Assembly: GCA_009781755.1 (NCBI GenBank)
Contig: WQVD01000022.1
Location: forward strand, 1 to 48,507
DNA: 48,507 nt
Direction of reading: 5' to 3'
DNA from: Defluviitaleaceae bacterium
GTDB lineage: Bacteria; Bacillota; Clostridia; Lachnospirales; WQUN01
The translations under genes were made by a program, and so were the position numbers. This document shows positions 7,202 through 16,451 of the stretch, one piece after another. Within the stretch, counting starts at the first letter, position 1; every line of letters starts with the position of its first letter. The notes beneath the pieces are model-generated. The model had not been told where the DNA came from. It ran no database searches and saw nothing but the letters and a program-made list of their open reading frames with translations.

Positions 7202-10128
7202 AAAGCGTTGTCGTTGTTATCGTCGTCTTGACCGTAACCGTAGTTGGGGTCGGGCGCACCGGGGGGTGGGTCGGGATAATGGGGTGCCTCTGTGGGGGGC
7301 TCGGTTGGAGGCTCTGTGGGGGCGGGAGCGAAGGGCGGCAGCATCCACGGAGGCAGTTGATCATGCCCGTCTGGTGGCGTAGCGTCGTATACCGGGGCGT
7401 AATCCGGGTCGGGCTCGGGTGGTCGCTGCGGTTGATTTTGGTTGGCGTAGGGGCCAAAGGGGAGGTAGGGCCACATATCGGGCGGCCAATCGCGGTAATC
7501 TTCGCTAAGATACCAACCGTCTGTTTCTACCCACGGGGGGGGGCCTTCTGCGCAAGCGGTGCAGTAAATACCATCGCGCACAGAGGAGTGCAGCTCGAAT
7601 TGGCGGTCATTGATCCATGTGCCGGCAAATTCTTCGGGGATGGGTACAGGACGCACTATGCCTGAGCGCCATGCGGTTTGTGTGCAATATAAGCTTGCCA
7701 GTCGGTTGTGAGCGGTACACATAAGATGCGCTTGATGCACGTCGCATTCTTCGGTGGGTAGGGTATCTGAGGTAAATATTTCGGAGCGACCGCGGTTGCC
7801 GCGCGGGTCATGCTGGCAGGCGGAGCTCATCAACATGCCGGAATCCAAGCAAACCGTACCGGTGACGATGCCCGGCGGACGCACAAATTGCCGCGGCTCA
7901 AAGCGGTCCCATTCGTGTATTTCTTGCATGATATTGCGCCACAACGGCCCGTGGAATACACCCGCGTGTGCCATGCCGCCTACATTAAAGGTACTCATGG
8001 GGCGGTTGTCGTCGTTACCCATCCAAATGGCAGCGGTCAAGTGCGGGGTGAATCCTGTGAAGCCCAAGTCACGGCGGTCGTTGGAGGTACCGGTTTTGCC
8101 AGCGACGGGGATGTCGTTGCGCAATTGTGCGTTGTTTTGCCAGTTCATGGAGTGGCCGGTGGCGCCTGTGCGCGATACGGTATCGCGCATGGCGTCGATG
8201 AGCATGTAGGCGGTGGTGGCGCGCAGTACGCGACGCGGTTCGTGGTGGTTTTCGATGATTACGTTGCCGTGACGGTCTACCACGCGTGAGTACAATATGG
8301 GGCGGTTATACAAGCCGCCGTTGGCGACGGTGCCGTATGCAGCGGCCAATTCAAGCAAAATAACACCGTGGGTCATCGAACCCAACGGCAAGCCGTAAGT
8401 CATGTCAGTAAAGACGGTGCCATGCCGATCCACATAGCGTTCGCGTATGGTTGTGAAGCCGAAGTTTTGCATATACCGCCACATAGTGGGGATGCCCACG
8501 GTTTCCAAAACGGTGCGTGTGCTGGTGACGTTGCCCGAACGGTAGATAGCGCGGCGGGCGGTGTTGAGCCCTTCGTAGGGCGGTTGGCGGTACCAGTTGG
8601 TAACGCGGTGTTGTTCGTGGCCGATGATGATGGGGATGTCGTCTATAACTGTAGAGGGCACCATCCAGCCCATATCAAACGCCGGAGCAAACGCCGCAAT
8701 CGGCTTTAATTGCGAACCGGGCGAACGCGTTGCTTCCGTGGCACGGCAAAAAGCACGGTCTAATAGTTTCTCTCCGCGGATGCCGCGCAGGGCTAGCACA
8801 TGGCCGGTGGTATGATCCAGTAATACAAAGGCTGCCTGCGGTTGCAACGTTATGACCGGAAATTCAGCAACGATTACATCATCGTATCCGGCGACTTCTG
8901 CGCGTATGCGGTCTTTGAATGCTTCAACATCTTCCATGCTGCGCCCCAAATAAGAGCGGGTGAAGTTCGTGCGCATGCCGGACATCGTATCTTGCACGGT
9001 TAAATAAAAATATATATGGATACGGAAGTCCTGCTGCGGGAAATTGTCGGGGTTCATGAAGTGGCGGTCTACGACTTCTTGCATGGCCAAATCTTGTACC
9101 GAATAAATGCGCAATCCGCCTTCAAAAATCATGGTGTAAGCCATGGCCGGTGACCAACCGTACAGTTCCATCAGGTCATCGCGCAGTTGTTCCACAATGG
9201 CGTCGTGGAAGCAGGACATGGTGGATACCACTGCCATGCGCGTGCCGTCGGCCACCAATGTGGAATACACATCACTAGTCATGGCCTCGAAGTGCTGTTC
9301 TTCGGTGATGAAGCCGTTAAACAGCATTCTATCAAGTACCAATTGCGCACGCCGCCAATTCGCTTCTTGGTGGCGGTCGGGGGCGAGCCATACGGGATTT
9401 TGCGTGATGGCGGCAATAACGGCGGCCTGCGGCAGGGTCAATTCACTGGCATATACGCCGAAATAAAACATAGCCGCGGCTTGCACGCCGTAATTTTGGC
9501 GGCCGAAGCTGACTTGGTTCAAATATAATTGCAAGATGAAATACTTGGCCGACAAACGGCATCCGTCCATCAGCTCTGTCACGTGGCGTTCAAATTGGAT
9601 GGCCAAGTATTGCTCTTGCAATTTCCAAACCAATTCGCCCTCGAAGAAACCGTGGATATTCTTGATTAATTGCTGTGTGATGGTACTGGCACCTTGCGTG
9701 CCTGCATCGGACGTAAGTGCCATATTTAAAGCGCGGCCAATGCCGCGTATGTCCACGCCGTTGTGCTGGAAGAAGCGTTCGTCCTCGATGGCAACAATGG
9801 CATCAATCATGTAGCGCGATATTTCGTCAATGGTAACGGATTCGCGGTTAACGCCGCCGTGAAGTACATGCAATACCTCGCCGGTGTTATTGTCGATAAT
9901 GAAGGACGAATAAATACCCGGCGTAATATGGTCAAAGTCAATGGAAGGTGCAGCTTGGATAATGCCCAACCAAATACCCAGCCCCATGGCGGTCACCGCA
10001 AACCCGCCCATGAGTATCAGTGCCAAGCTAACGCGCAGTGTCATCAGCGCAATTTTGTTGCGCACGCGTGTGGTCTGCGAATTAAGCTGGCGGCGGCGCC
10101 TATTATTGCCAAAATTTGAATAGTCCAT
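7195..10128 (-). CDS. Class A penicillin-binding protein (bifunctional transglycosylase/transpeptidase, PBP1A type)
   Basis: 977 residues. Start ATG 10128 has AAGGAG seven bases upstream; the open frame continues to 10167 without one. A basic cytoplasmic tail and one membrane helix (about 26-55) precede the GT51 glycosyltransferase domain with EDERFF (115-120) and GASTITQQL (about 148-156). The transpeptidase domain holds SQLK (in the SPGSQLKP stretch), SGN and KTGTSN. The last 100 residues are Pro/Glu/Thr-rich, including PTEPPTEPPTEAP, and form a low-complexity extracellular tail. It both polymerises and cross-links peptidoglycan. It heads the operon with rsmH, ftsL, the class B PBP and a REC-GGDEF gene. 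Confidence 0.95.
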   Translation of the reverse strand: MDYSNFGNNRRRRQLNSQTTRVRNKIALMTLRVSLALILMGGFAVTAMGLGIWLGIIQAAPSIDFDHITPGIYSSFIIDNNTGEVLHVLHGGVNRESVTIDEISRYMIDAIVAIEDERFFQHNGVDIRGIGRALNMALTSDAGTQGASTITQQLIKNIHGFFEGELVWKLQEQYLAIQFERHVTELMDGCRLSAKYFILQLYLNQVSFGRQNYGVQAAAMFYFGVYASELTLPQAAVIAAITQNPVWLAPDRHQEANWRRAQLVLDRMLFNGFITEEQHFEAMTSDVYSTLVADGTRMAVVSTMSCFHDAIVEQLRDDLMELYGWSPAMAYTMIFEGGLRIYSVQDLAMQEVVDRHFMNPDNFPQQDFRIHIYFYLTVQDTMSGMRTNFTRSYLGRSMEDVEAFKDRIRAEVAGYDDVIVAEFPVITLQPQAAFVLLDHTTGHVLALRGIRGEKLLDRAFCRATEATRSPGSQLKPIAAFAPAFDMGWMVPSTVIDDIPIIIGHEQHRVTNWYRQPPYEGLNTARRAIYRSGNVTSTRTVLETVGIPTMWRYMQNFGFTTIRERYVDRHGTVFTDMTYGLPLGSMTHGVILLELAAAYGTVANGGLYNRPILYSRVVDRHGNVIIENHHEPRRVLRATTAYMLIDAMRDTVSRTGATGHSMNWQNNAQLRNDIPVAGKTGTSNDRRDLGFTGFTPHLTAAIWMGNDDNRPMSTFNVGGMAHAGVFHGPLWRNIMQEIHEWDRFEPRQFVRPPGIVTGTVCLDSGMLMSSACQHDPRGNRGRSEIFTSDTLPTEECDVHQAHLMCTAHNRLASLYCTQTAWRSGIVRPVPIPEEFAGTWINDRQFELHSSVRDGIYCTACAEGPPPWVETDGWYLSEDYRDWPPDMWPYLPFGPYANQNQPQRPPEPDPDYAPVYDATPPDGHDQLPPWMLPPFAPAPTEPPTEPPTEAPHYPDPPPGAPDPNYGYGQDDDNNDNALW

Positions 10129-10178
10129 GAAAACGCTCCTTAAAAAAACGGGCATAAGTATTAGCATTCTATACGTGC

Positions 10179-10207
10179 ATTATAATGTAAAGATGTTGAC
10201 GCCGCAA
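10179..10207 (-). promoter_or_regulatory. Candidate sigma-A promoter of the PBP/rsmH operon
   Basis: On the minus strand TTGCGG (10202-10207) and TATAAT (10179-10184) are separated by 17 bp, about 50 bp before ATG 10128. The -10 is perfect and the -35 matches the TTG core only. Confidence 0.55.
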
Positions 10208-10228
10208 GTAAAACGCCCCACGCAAAAA

Positions 10229-10263
10229 ATTCCAACCGGTCGCAAAATGCGACCGGTTGGAAT
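10229..10263 (-). terminator. Intrinsic terminator made of a GGTCGCA/TGCGACC hairpin repeat
   Basis: A perfect 16-bp stem (10229-10244 with 10248-10263) with a 3-nt loop is followed on the minus strand by a run of T, so it should end transcription of the lipoprotein gene. The stem core recurs at 42742-42773 and 44948-44974. Confidence 0.8.
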
Positions 10264-10268
10264 AAATC

Positions 10269-10295
10269 CAGCTGGCCCCAAATAAGGACCAACTG
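10269..10295. repeat. CAGTTGG-type small hairpin repeat
   Basis: CAGCTGGCCC and GGACCAACTG form an imperfect inverted repeat beside the terminator hairpin. Close relatives occur at 30240-30266 and 39376-39402. Confidence 0.7.
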
Positions 10296-10320
10296 AAATT
10301 TCTATAAAATTTTTATATTG

Positions 10321-10947
10321 TTACTGTGCAGGTTGCGGTGTGGTTGCGTTGGTTGCATCCGGGGTTGCCGGATCTGTTACTTTAGGTACGCCGTTCTTTT
10401 TGAAGAAACTAGCCGTGCCTTCGTCTGTAAGGCTCACGGGAATGGAATGCTCGTTGTTTGTGTCGTAGTGCAGTGCGTATTCGGGTGTGCCTACGCGGTG
10501 TGTGCAGTGCGTTGCGCGGTTGCGTTCGGCATCATGACGGGCTTCGTTGGCAAAGTTTCGGTTGTTTACGTCGTGATTGTTATGCGCGCGGTTAAGGCCG
10601 CGATTGTTGCGGTTGGCTGCGTGGGTGCGTGCGTGCGGATTGATTTCGCCGTTATTCACGCCTTCGCGGATGCCGGTGTGGCGGTTTTGACGGCCACGAT
10701 CATGTCGGCCGTGTTCATGGCGGTTGGTTTCATTGCGGTTGATGCCGCGTGTGACACCACGAGTTGTGCGTTCTGCTGCGTTTTCCACGCGGTTTTCCAC
10801 TTCGTTGGTGTGGCGTGAAACGGAGCGTACTAAGCGTTCGCCGTTGTAATTGGCTTCGTTGTTTTCGGGCAGTGCGCCGCGGCTACAGCCTGTGACGGCT
10901 AACATACCTAGCAAGGCCGCTGTGGCCAGTACATTGCGGTACTTCAT
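10321..10947 (-). CDS. Arg/Asn/His-rich lipoprotein of unknown function
   Basis: 208 residues with a lipoprotein signal peptide and lipobox (LAVTGC, Cys at about 21); GGGAGG lies before ATG 10947. The mature part is very rich in Asn, Arg and His (short NR, NN, RH and NH repeats) up to about residue 145, then a more ordinary region with a TPEYALHYDT segment, and a Thr/Pro tail. The composition recalls Asn-rich spore lipoproteins such as YhcN, but the conserved part of that family is not seen, so no name is given. It stands alone between two minus-strand terminators. Confidence 0.75.
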   Translation of the reverse strand: MKYRNVLATAALLGMLAVTGCSRGALPENNEANYNGERLVRSVSRHTNEVENRVENAAERTTRGVTRGINRNETNRHEHGRHDRGRQNRHTGIREGVNNGEINPHARTHAANRNNRGLNRAHNNHDVNNRNFANEARHDAERNRATHCTHRVGTPEYALHYDTNNEHSIPVSLTDEGTASFFKKNGVPKVTDPATPDATNATTPQPAQ

Positions 10948-11010
10948 ATGGATGGTCCTCCCTCAAATTTGTATATCGGATGAAGCATATTCGTTTCATA
11001 CGACTACTTA

Positions 11011-11054
11011 AAAAGAATCGCAGTACGCGTCTGTTTTGCGTCTGCGATTCTATT
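11011..11054 (-). terminator. Intrinsic terminator of the dnaG-rpoD-trmK-nif3 operon
   Basis: GAATCGCAG (11015-11023) pairs with CTGCGATTC (11042-11050), extended by ACGC/GCGT, and is followed on the minus strand by TTTTT. It lies about 30 bp after the nif3 stop. Confidence 0.85.
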
Positions 11055-11082
11055 TTGCCCGAGGGTGGGTGAAAAATACGGG

Positions 11083-11934
11083 TTAATAATGGTAAATGGA
11101 ATGCAATACTTGTCCGTTGTTTTGTGTGGCGTGGATGTTGAGGTTGATGTTGTCGTGGGTGGCTGCATCGCGCAGGCGCGTGGTGATGGCGTCGATGATT
11201 AGCGCCTCGCCCGCGTAATGCGTGATGTCAATGAGGTTGATGCCCGCTTCTACGGCGTCTTGCGCGTTGTGGTAACGCATATCGCCCGTGATGAAAACAT
11301 CGCAATCCTGCGCCAGCGCTGCGCCCCAATAACGCGGATGCGATGCATCACCCCCGCAGAGCCCGGCCTTGCAAATCATGGCTGATGGGTCACCGCTGTA
11401 TCGGATGTCCGTTAGTTGCAACGCCCGCTTTAAATGCGCAATGAAGTCCTGCAGCGTCATAGGCGTGTGCAGCGCAGCCACCAAGCCCAGCCCCGGCGTA
11501 TCACAGATGCCGTCAATGAGCGGCGTCCGCGTGATTTTGTCAAAAATACCGCCTGCGTGCGTTTCACAAGCGTCGATTTTGGCAAACAGGCAATCATTAA
11601 CGTCCCCCGCAGCCTTGTCTAAATTGGTATGGCTCGCGTACAGATTAATACCCGTTTGCATCAAGGCCAAAATTTTGCGCCCCTGTGGCGTGGCGGCGGT
11701 GATTTTCTTCAACGGGTCGTGGATGAGCGGGTGGTGCGTCAACAAGAAATCATACCCGCCTGCGATGGCCTCGCGCACGACGGCATCGGTCGCATCCAGC
11801 GCTACCAACACCTTGCGTACTGCGCGGGTTGCATCCCCCAACAGCAAACCTACATTGTCCCAATCTTCGGCCCAGCACGTGGGTGCCCAAGTCTCCAATT
11901 CGTTAATCAGCCATTCACATGTCACATTTTTCAT
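11083..11934 (-). CDS. Nif3-like protein (YqfO; annotated GTP cyclohydrolase I type 2)
   Basis: 283 residues. Metal-binding features of the family are present: LLTHHPLIHDP near residue 65, SHTNLD near 103, and GDASHPR followed by GDMRYHNAQ and DITHYAGE in the C-terminal half. I chose ATG 11934 (protein starting MKNVTCEWL) because family members begin at this point; it lies inside the end of trmK (20-bp overlap). The biochemical role of the family is uncertain: a dinuclear metal fold with proposed hydrolase activity. The gene order trmK-nif3 downstream of sigA is the usual Firmicutes order. Confidence 0.93.
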   Translation of the reverse strand: MKNVTCEWLINELETWAPTCWAEDWDNVGLLLGDATRAVRKVLVALDATDAVVREAIAGGYDFLLTHHPLIHDPLKKITAATPQGRKILALMQTGINLYASHTNLDKAAGDVNDCLFAKIDACETHAGGIFDKITRTPLIDGICDTPGLGLVAALHTPMTLQDFIAHLKRALQLTDIRYSGDPSAMICKAGLCGGDASHPRYWGAALAQDCDVFITGDMRYHNAQDAVEAGINLIDITHYAGEALIIDAITTRLRDAATHDNINLNIHATQNNGQVLHSIYHY

Positions 11935-12685
11935 CTTGTGCCTCGCATAACCACAACAAGCGGCGGGTGTATTCATCGAGTTGAACCCCCGCTGCGCCTT
12001 GTGCAATGTATTTTTGCATGCGTGTTATTTCTGTTCGTACATAATCAAGCCAAAGCGGATCGTTGGGTAAAAACTTGCCTATGCTGTATTCGCGCGGCGC
12101 CCATACGCATGGCATTTTCAAACCGGCCGTACTGTGTTCCGCGTTTTGCATAGCCGCGTCCACGGGCTCAGCCACGAGCAGTACATAAAAACGTTCGCCC
12201 TCGCGAGCTAGCCGTTCGTTGATGATGGCGTATCCCGTGCGGTGCAATTGCATACGCAAAGCCGGAATATCGCGCTGGGGTTGCAACACCAATCGCCGAC
12301 ATGCTTTCGCTGTGGCTGCGCCGCGCTCCAAGATATTCACAATATTCATGCCGCCCATGCCCGCGATGACCGCTACATCGGCTTCCCCCGCGCGCAATGG
12401 GTCAAAGCCGTTGCCCAACCGCGTTTGGATGCGGTCAAGCATGCCGGCCTTGTATATGTTCTCCGAAGCCGCAGCCAGCGGCCCCGGTGCTACGTCACAC
12501 GCAATGGCGTGCGTGATTAAATTCCGTTGAATGGCCGCGATGGGCAGCCGCGCATGGTCGGTGCCGATATCCGCCAACACATCGCACGCGCCTACCAACG
12601 ACAACGCCATCAACAAGCGCGGCGATATCGAATGTCTAGCGTTGATTGCGACTCGCGACATTCGATCCAAATGTTGCAAGCGCAT
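11915..12685 (-). CDS. trmK: tRNA (adenine-22-N1)-methyltransferase with inserted hairpin near its N-terminus
   Basis: 256 residues. The SAM site is DIGTDHARLP (about 39-48), followed by the CDVAPGPL and GMGGMNI motifs of TrmK. It methylates A22 of tRNAs. It begins 2 bp after the rpoD stop and overlaps the nif3 start. The N-terminus is about 15 residues longer than expected: residues 7-20 (DRMSRVAINARHSI) are encoded by a 40-bp perfect-stem hairpin (12627-12666), after which the usual SPRL start of the family follows. This looks like an in-frame repeat insertion. Confidence 0.93.
   Translation of the reverse strand: MRLQHLDRMSRVAINARHSISPRLLMALSLVGACDVLADIGTDHARLPIAAIQRNLITHAIACDVAPGPLAAASENIYKAGMLDRIQTRLGNGFDPLRAGEADVAVIAGMGGMNIVNILERGAATAKACRRLVLQPQRDIPALRMQLHRTGYAIINERLAREGERFYVLLVAEPVDAAMQNAEHSTAGLKMPCVWAPREYSIGKFLPNDPLWLDYVRTEITRMQKYIAQGAAGVQLDEYTRRLLWLCEAQDEKCDM
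12627..12666. repeat. In-frame hairpin element inside trmK
   Basis: ATCGAATGTC (12627-12636) and GACATTCGAT (12657-12666) form a perfect 10-bp stem around a 20-nt loop, within the first codons of trmK. The TCGAATGTC arm also starts the hairpin units at 25309 and 25351 in another gene. Confidence 0.8.
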
Positions 12686-12687
12686 TT

Positions 12688-13806
12688 TTAATCGAGGTAA
12701 TCTTTCAGCTTTTTACTGCGGCTGGGGTGGCGGAGCTTGCGCAATGCCTTTGCTTCGATTTGGCGGATACGCTCACGGGTTACGTTAAATTCCTTGCCCA
12801 CTTCTTCCAACGTGCGGGCGCGGCCGTCATCCAAGCCGAAGCGCAAACGCAACACTTTTTCTTCGCGCTCGGTCAGCGTGTCCAATACCTCGAAGAGTTG
12901 TTCCTTCAATAGGGTAAACGCAGCAGCTTCCGCAGGCGCGGGGATGTCGTCATCAGGGATGAAGTCGCCCAAGTGCGAATCTTCCTCCTCGCCGATCGGC
13001 GTTTCCAATGAAACGGGGTCTTGGCCGATTTTGAGGATTTCGCGCACTTTTTCTACGGGCATTTGCATTTCTTTGGCCAATTCGTCCGGCGTGGGGTCGC
13101 GCCCCAATTCTTGCAAAAGCTGGCGCGATACGCGGATGAGTTTGTTAATCGTCTCCACCATGTGCACGGGGATGCGGATGGTGCGTGCTTGGTCGGCAAT
13201 GGCGCGGGTAATCGCCTGCCGTATCCACCAAGTGGCGTAAGTCGAGAATTTATATCCCTTCTTGTAATCGAATTTTTCTACGGCTTTAATCAAGCCTAAG
13301 TTGCCTTCTTGGATGAGGTCAAGGAATAGCATGCCGCGTCCTACATACCGTTTGGCAATGGATACGACCAAGCGCAAGTTGGCTTCGGCCAATTGCTTCT
13401 TGGCGATTTCGTCGCCGTCTTCCATGCGCTTGGCTAGGATGATTTCTTCATCGGCGGTCAGGAGGGGCACTTTGCCGATTTCTTTTAAGTACATGCGCAC
13501 GTGGTCGTCGATATTAATGGCACCTTCTACGGCAGCCAAGTCAATTTCTTTTTCTTTTTCCACGTCGTTAACAACGCCGGTGATCATTTCGATGCCTTGG
13601 GTCTCCAGCCATTCGTAGATTTTTTCCAATTGGTCGGGATCCAAGTCAATGTCGCCCAGCAGGTCGCTTATTTCCTTGTGATCGAGGGTGTTTTTGTTCT
13701 TTTTGCCGAGAATTACCAGTTCTTGAATGCGGCTCATCAGCATGGGGTCTTCAAAGGGTTTCAAAAGTACACAATTCCTCTCGTTTGTTAGTTTAACCAT
13801 TGGCAA
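12688..13806 (-). CDS. rpoD: Primary sigma factor RpoD (SigA)
   Basis: Up to 372 residues. Region 1.1 (about 25-90), region 1.2 ([17 protein letters not shown]), region 2 with the -10-contacting helix ([14 protein letters not shown]), region 3 and region 4 ([22 protein letters not shown]) are all present. It directs RNA polymerase to housekeeping promoters. The start is uncertain: ATG 13806 or 13800 overlap the dnaG end, while a GAGAGG ribosome site upstream of TTG 13764 favours that later start. It sits between dnaG and trmK as in Bacillus. Confidence 0.97.
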   Translation of the reverse strand: MPMVKLTNERNCVLLKPFEDPMLMSRIQELVILGKKNKNTLDHKEISDLLGDIDLDPDQLEKIYEWLETQGIEMITGVVNDVEKEKEIDLAAVEGAINIDDHVRMYLKEIGKVPLLTADEEIILAKRMEDGDEIAKKQLAEANLRLVVSIAKRYVGRGMLFLDLIQEGNLGLIKAVEKFDYKKGYKFSTYATWWIRQAITRAIADQARTIRIPVHMVETINKLIRVSRQLLQELGRDPTPDELAKEMQMPVEKVREILKIGQDPVSLETPIGEEEDSHLGDFIPDDDIPAPAEAAAFTLLKEQLFEVLDTLTEREEKVLRLRFGLDDGRARTLEEVGKEFNVTRERIRQIEAKALRKLRHPSRSKKLKDYLD

Positions 13807-15616
13807 GGGATATATACTGATTTTGCAAGGTTTTCTTGGTGTTAAGTGCGATATTTACAGCATTTAGGTCATTTTTGGCGCCGTCGGTTTCAATTTGTGT
13901 GTCCAAATGGGCGCGTTTGATGATTTGGTACATTTCATTAAGAGATTTTTCCATCTCCGACACCGATGAATAGGCGATTGGTTTGGAAAAAACATCAAAG
14001 GCTTGTTGCTGTTCTTCAGCGGTTTTAAATCGGGATACAATATCTGGCGGTGCGGGGGGGGATTTATTACTTTCTTGATGTTCATTTTGCGTAGCAAAGT
14101 CATATGCAAATGCCAGCAATTGCGACAAAACCGCGTCGCCCATTTCCTCTGCGAGCAAGAAGTTTTGCAAGGCAGCGGCAGCGATGGGATGGGATAAAAC
14201 AGTGCATAAAAGTGCTTTCTTTGCATCGCGCAGACCGGGGTCGTTGGTGCGTTGCACGCGGCGGCGCGGTGTTACATGGGAGAAATCCCCATTTTGCTGG
14301 TTTTTCTCGCGTTGTTTCTTGATTTCGGCGAAGATGGCAGACGGTGCGATTTGCGTGGTATGGGCGATTTCTTGTACGTAAGCATCGGTTTCAATTTCGC
14401 TGTTTAATGGCGCGAGCAAAGCGGCGGCTTCTTGGGTGTAACGGATGCGGTCGTCGGTTTTTTCCATGTCAAAGGGTTGTTGTGCGAGCTGGAGTTGGAA
14501 GGCGGTGTGGCCTTTGGCATTTCTCAATAACGTGCCCAATCTCTCCTTGCCGAATTTTTGCAAAAATTCGTCCGGGTCTTTGGCATCGGGGACTTGCAAG
14601 ACTTTAACGCGCAGCCCCCCTTCTAATAAAAGGGGCACGGATTTTTGTGCGGCGTTGGTACCGGCGGTGTCGCTATCTAACAGAAGCAATGCGGTTTCGC
14701 ACCCTGCGCGGCGCAGGATTTGCACGTGGCGTGTGGTGAGCGCCGTGCCCAGCACACCCACGGCATTGGTGATGCCCGCGTTGTACAATGCAAGCACGTC
14801 CATGTAACCCTCCACGATAACTAATTCCTTGGCACGGGCGCGGCGTGCCAAATTGAGCGCGTACAACTGGCTTGACTTGCTGAATAAACTCGTTTCGGGC
14901 GAGTTTAAATATTTTGCTTCATCGGATTCATTATCCATGATGCGCCCGCCAAAACCCACAACACGCTTGTCCGGCGCAATTATGGGGAACATTAAACGCC
15001 CGCGAAATCGGTCATAAAATCGCTTTTCGTTATTGTGCGAACGTGCCAGTAAGCCTGCGTTATGTAATTCAATGAGCGTTGTGTCGCGGTTGTTGGCGGT
15101 TAGATGTTTGAGCAGCCCGTCCCATCCCGGCGGTGCCAAGCCCAACCCAAACAATGCCTGCATCTTGGGCGACACACCGCGGTTTTCCAAATATTTCCGC
15201 GCAGCTTCCGCTTCGGGGGTGTCGGCTTGCAAATTGTCATAAAAAAAGCGCGCAGCCTGCTTGTTGTATTCAGCAGTCAGCGAGCGCTCGCGGTGTTTTT
15301 GTTGCTGGGCATGCGAATTGCCCGGTTGGGGCAAAATAAAATGGATGCGGTCAGCCAGAAGCTTCAATGCATCCACAAAATCCATATGTTCAATACGCAT
15401 GACAAACGTCAGCACATTGCCCCCCGCACCGCAACCAAAGCAATGGAAGAATTGCGTGTCGTTATTAACCGTAAACGAAGGCGTATTCTCTTGATGAAAC
15501 GGACACAAGCCCCAATGCCGCCCGCCGCGCATCCGTAAAGGTACGTAGGAGCCCACCACATCAACGATGTCGTTTTGCGCGCGCACTTCTTGGATGATTT
15601 CGTCGGGGTAGAACAT
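13793..15616 (-). CDS. dnaG: DNA primase
   Basis: 607 residues, a normal length. The N-terminal zinc finger ([11 protein letters not shown]...[10 protein letters not shown]), the TOPRIM motifs ([16 protein letters not shown] and [11 protein letters not shown]) and a C-terminal helicase-binding region are recognised. It lays RNA primers at the replication fork. I chose ATG 15616 because GGAG lies 8 bp upstream and the protein then begins with the family's typical [13 protein letters not shown] 15634 with AGGG upstream is an alternative. The open frame extends to 16042, but that part is antisense to abrB. First gene of the dnaG-rpoD-trmK-nif3 operon and divergent from abrB. Confidence 0.96.
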   Translation of the reverse strand: MFYPDEIIQEVRAQNDIVDVVGSYVPLRMRGGRHWGLCPFHQENTPSFTVNNDTQFFHCFGCGAGGNVLTFVMRIEHMDFVDALKLLADRIHFILPQPGNSHAQQQKHRERSLTAEYNKQAARFFYDNLQADTPEAEAARKYLENRGVSPKMQALFGLGLAPPGWDGLLKHLTANNRDTTLIELHNAGLLARSHNNEKRFYDRFRGRLMFPIIAPDKRVVGFGGRIMDNESDEAKYLNSPETSLFSKSSQLYALNLARRARAKELVIVEGYMDVLALYNAGITNAVGVLGTALTTRHVQILRRAGCETALLLLDSDTAGTNAAQKSVPLLLEGGLRVKVLQVPDAKDPDEFLQKFGKERLGTLLRNAKGHTAFQLQLAQQPFDMEKTDDRIRYTQEAAALLAPLNSEIETDAYVQEIAHTTQIAPSAIFAEIKKQREKNQQNGDFSHVTPRRRVQRTNDPGLRDAKKALLCTVLSHPIAAAALQNFLLAEEMGDAVLSQLLAFAYDFATQNEHQESNKSPPAPPDIVSRFKTAEEQQQAFDVFSKPIAYSSVSEMEKSLNEMYQIIKRAHLDTQIETDGAKNDLNAVNIALNTKKTLQNQYISLANG

Positions 15617-15710
15617 TGCGCACGCTCCATTCATGTTGGTTTCCCTAGTTAATTCGACGTGTTTGTCCAAAACCCTTCTTCGACAGGAAAAAATAAAAAA
15701 ATGGAAATAC

Positions 15711-15738
15711 TTGCAATTATTTACAGCAATGGTATAAT
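15711..15738 (+). promoter_or_regulatory. Candidate sigma-A promoter of abrB-cdd-fic-pdp
   Basis: TTGCAA (15711-15716) and TATAAT (15733-15738) with a 16-bp spacer, about 36 bp before the abrB start, which has its own AAAAGGAG site. Confidence 0.7.
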
Positions 15739-15773
15739 TCTGGCAAATATGTATAAAAAAGGAGAATGCAACC

Positions 15774-16025
15774 ATGAGAGCAACAGGAATCGTGCGCAAG
15801 ATAGACGAGTTAGGACGTATCGTACTACCCTGCGAACTGCGCCGCGTACTACACATCAACGACCGCGACCCGCTGGAGGTCTTTGTGGACGAAGATAAAA
15901 TCATCTTAAAAAAATACGAACCCGCATGCCTATTCACCGGCACCGCCGACGACTTGGTCGAGTACGAAGGCCGCAAAGTATCCAAGACCGCCATCGCCGC
16001 CATGGCGAAATTGGCCGGGTTGTAA
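15774..16025 (+). CDS. abrB: AbrB-family transition-state regulator
   Basis: 83 residues. The N-terminal swapped-hairpin DNA-binding domain is typical: TGIVRKIDELGRIVLP followed by ELRR and DKIILKKYEP (residues 4-50). The short C-terminal part with C-xx-TG-xx-DDL resembles the AbrB multimerisation tail and is too short for SpoVT, which has a GAF domain. It regulates stationary-phase and sporulation genes in relatives. It has a strong AAAAGGAG ribosome site and leads a four-gene operon, cdd starting 6 bp after its stop. Confidence 0.9.
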   Translation: MRATGIVRKIDELGRIVLPCELRRVLHINDRDPLEVFVDEDKIILKKYEPACLFTGTADDLVEYEGRKVSKTAIAAMAKLAGL

Positions 16026-16030
16026 AACAC

Positions 16031-16441
16031 ATGATTAATCATAAATTATTGGCCGCCGCCGCCGTAGATGCCAAGAGCCGTGCCTATGCGCCGTACTCGC
16101 GTTTCCATGTAGGGGCGGCATTGTTATGCGCCGACGGCAACGTATACATCGGTTGCAACATAGAATCCGCCGCTTACCCGGCCACCATTTGTGCCGAGCG
16201 CACTGCACTAACCAAGGCCATATCCGAAGGCGTGCGAAAAATACGCGCCATCGCCGTAGCAGGCTCCTTCCCCGACAAAGAAGGCAACTATTGTTACCCC
16301 TGCGGCGTATGTCGGCAAATGCTGCACGAATTCGTCACCGATGATTTCGAAGTCATCATTGCCAAATCGGCAGATGATTACCGTGTGCACAAATGGGAAG
16401 AGATATTGCCGTATGGTTTTGGGCCGAAGGATTTGGCATAG
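16031..16441 (+). CDS. cdd: Cytidine deaminase
   Basis: 136 residues. Zinc site: CAERTA (Cys and catalytic Glu, about residues 53-58) and PCGVCRQ (about 86-92), plus the substrate segment CNIESAAYPATI. It converts cytidine or deoxycytidine to uridine or deoxyuridine. I chose ATG 16031, 6 bp after the abrB stop; the longer open frame overlaps abrB. Pairing with pyrimidine-nucleoside phosphorylase downstream gives a salvage route from cytidine to uracil and ribose-1-phosphate. Confidence 0.96.
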   Translation: MINHKLLAAAAVDAKSRAYAPYSRFHVGAALLCADGNVYIGCNIESAAYPATICAERTALTKAISEGVRKIRAIAVAGSFPDKEGNYCYPCGVCRQMLHEFVTDDFEVIIAKSADDYRVHKWEEILPYGFGPKDLA

Positions 16442-16451
16442 GAGCCGTATA

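Noticed and set aside
15635-16042. N-terminal extension of dnaG
   Set aside because: Antisense to abrB, Ser/Thr-rich translation unlike primase, and a good ribosome site lies at the internal ATG.
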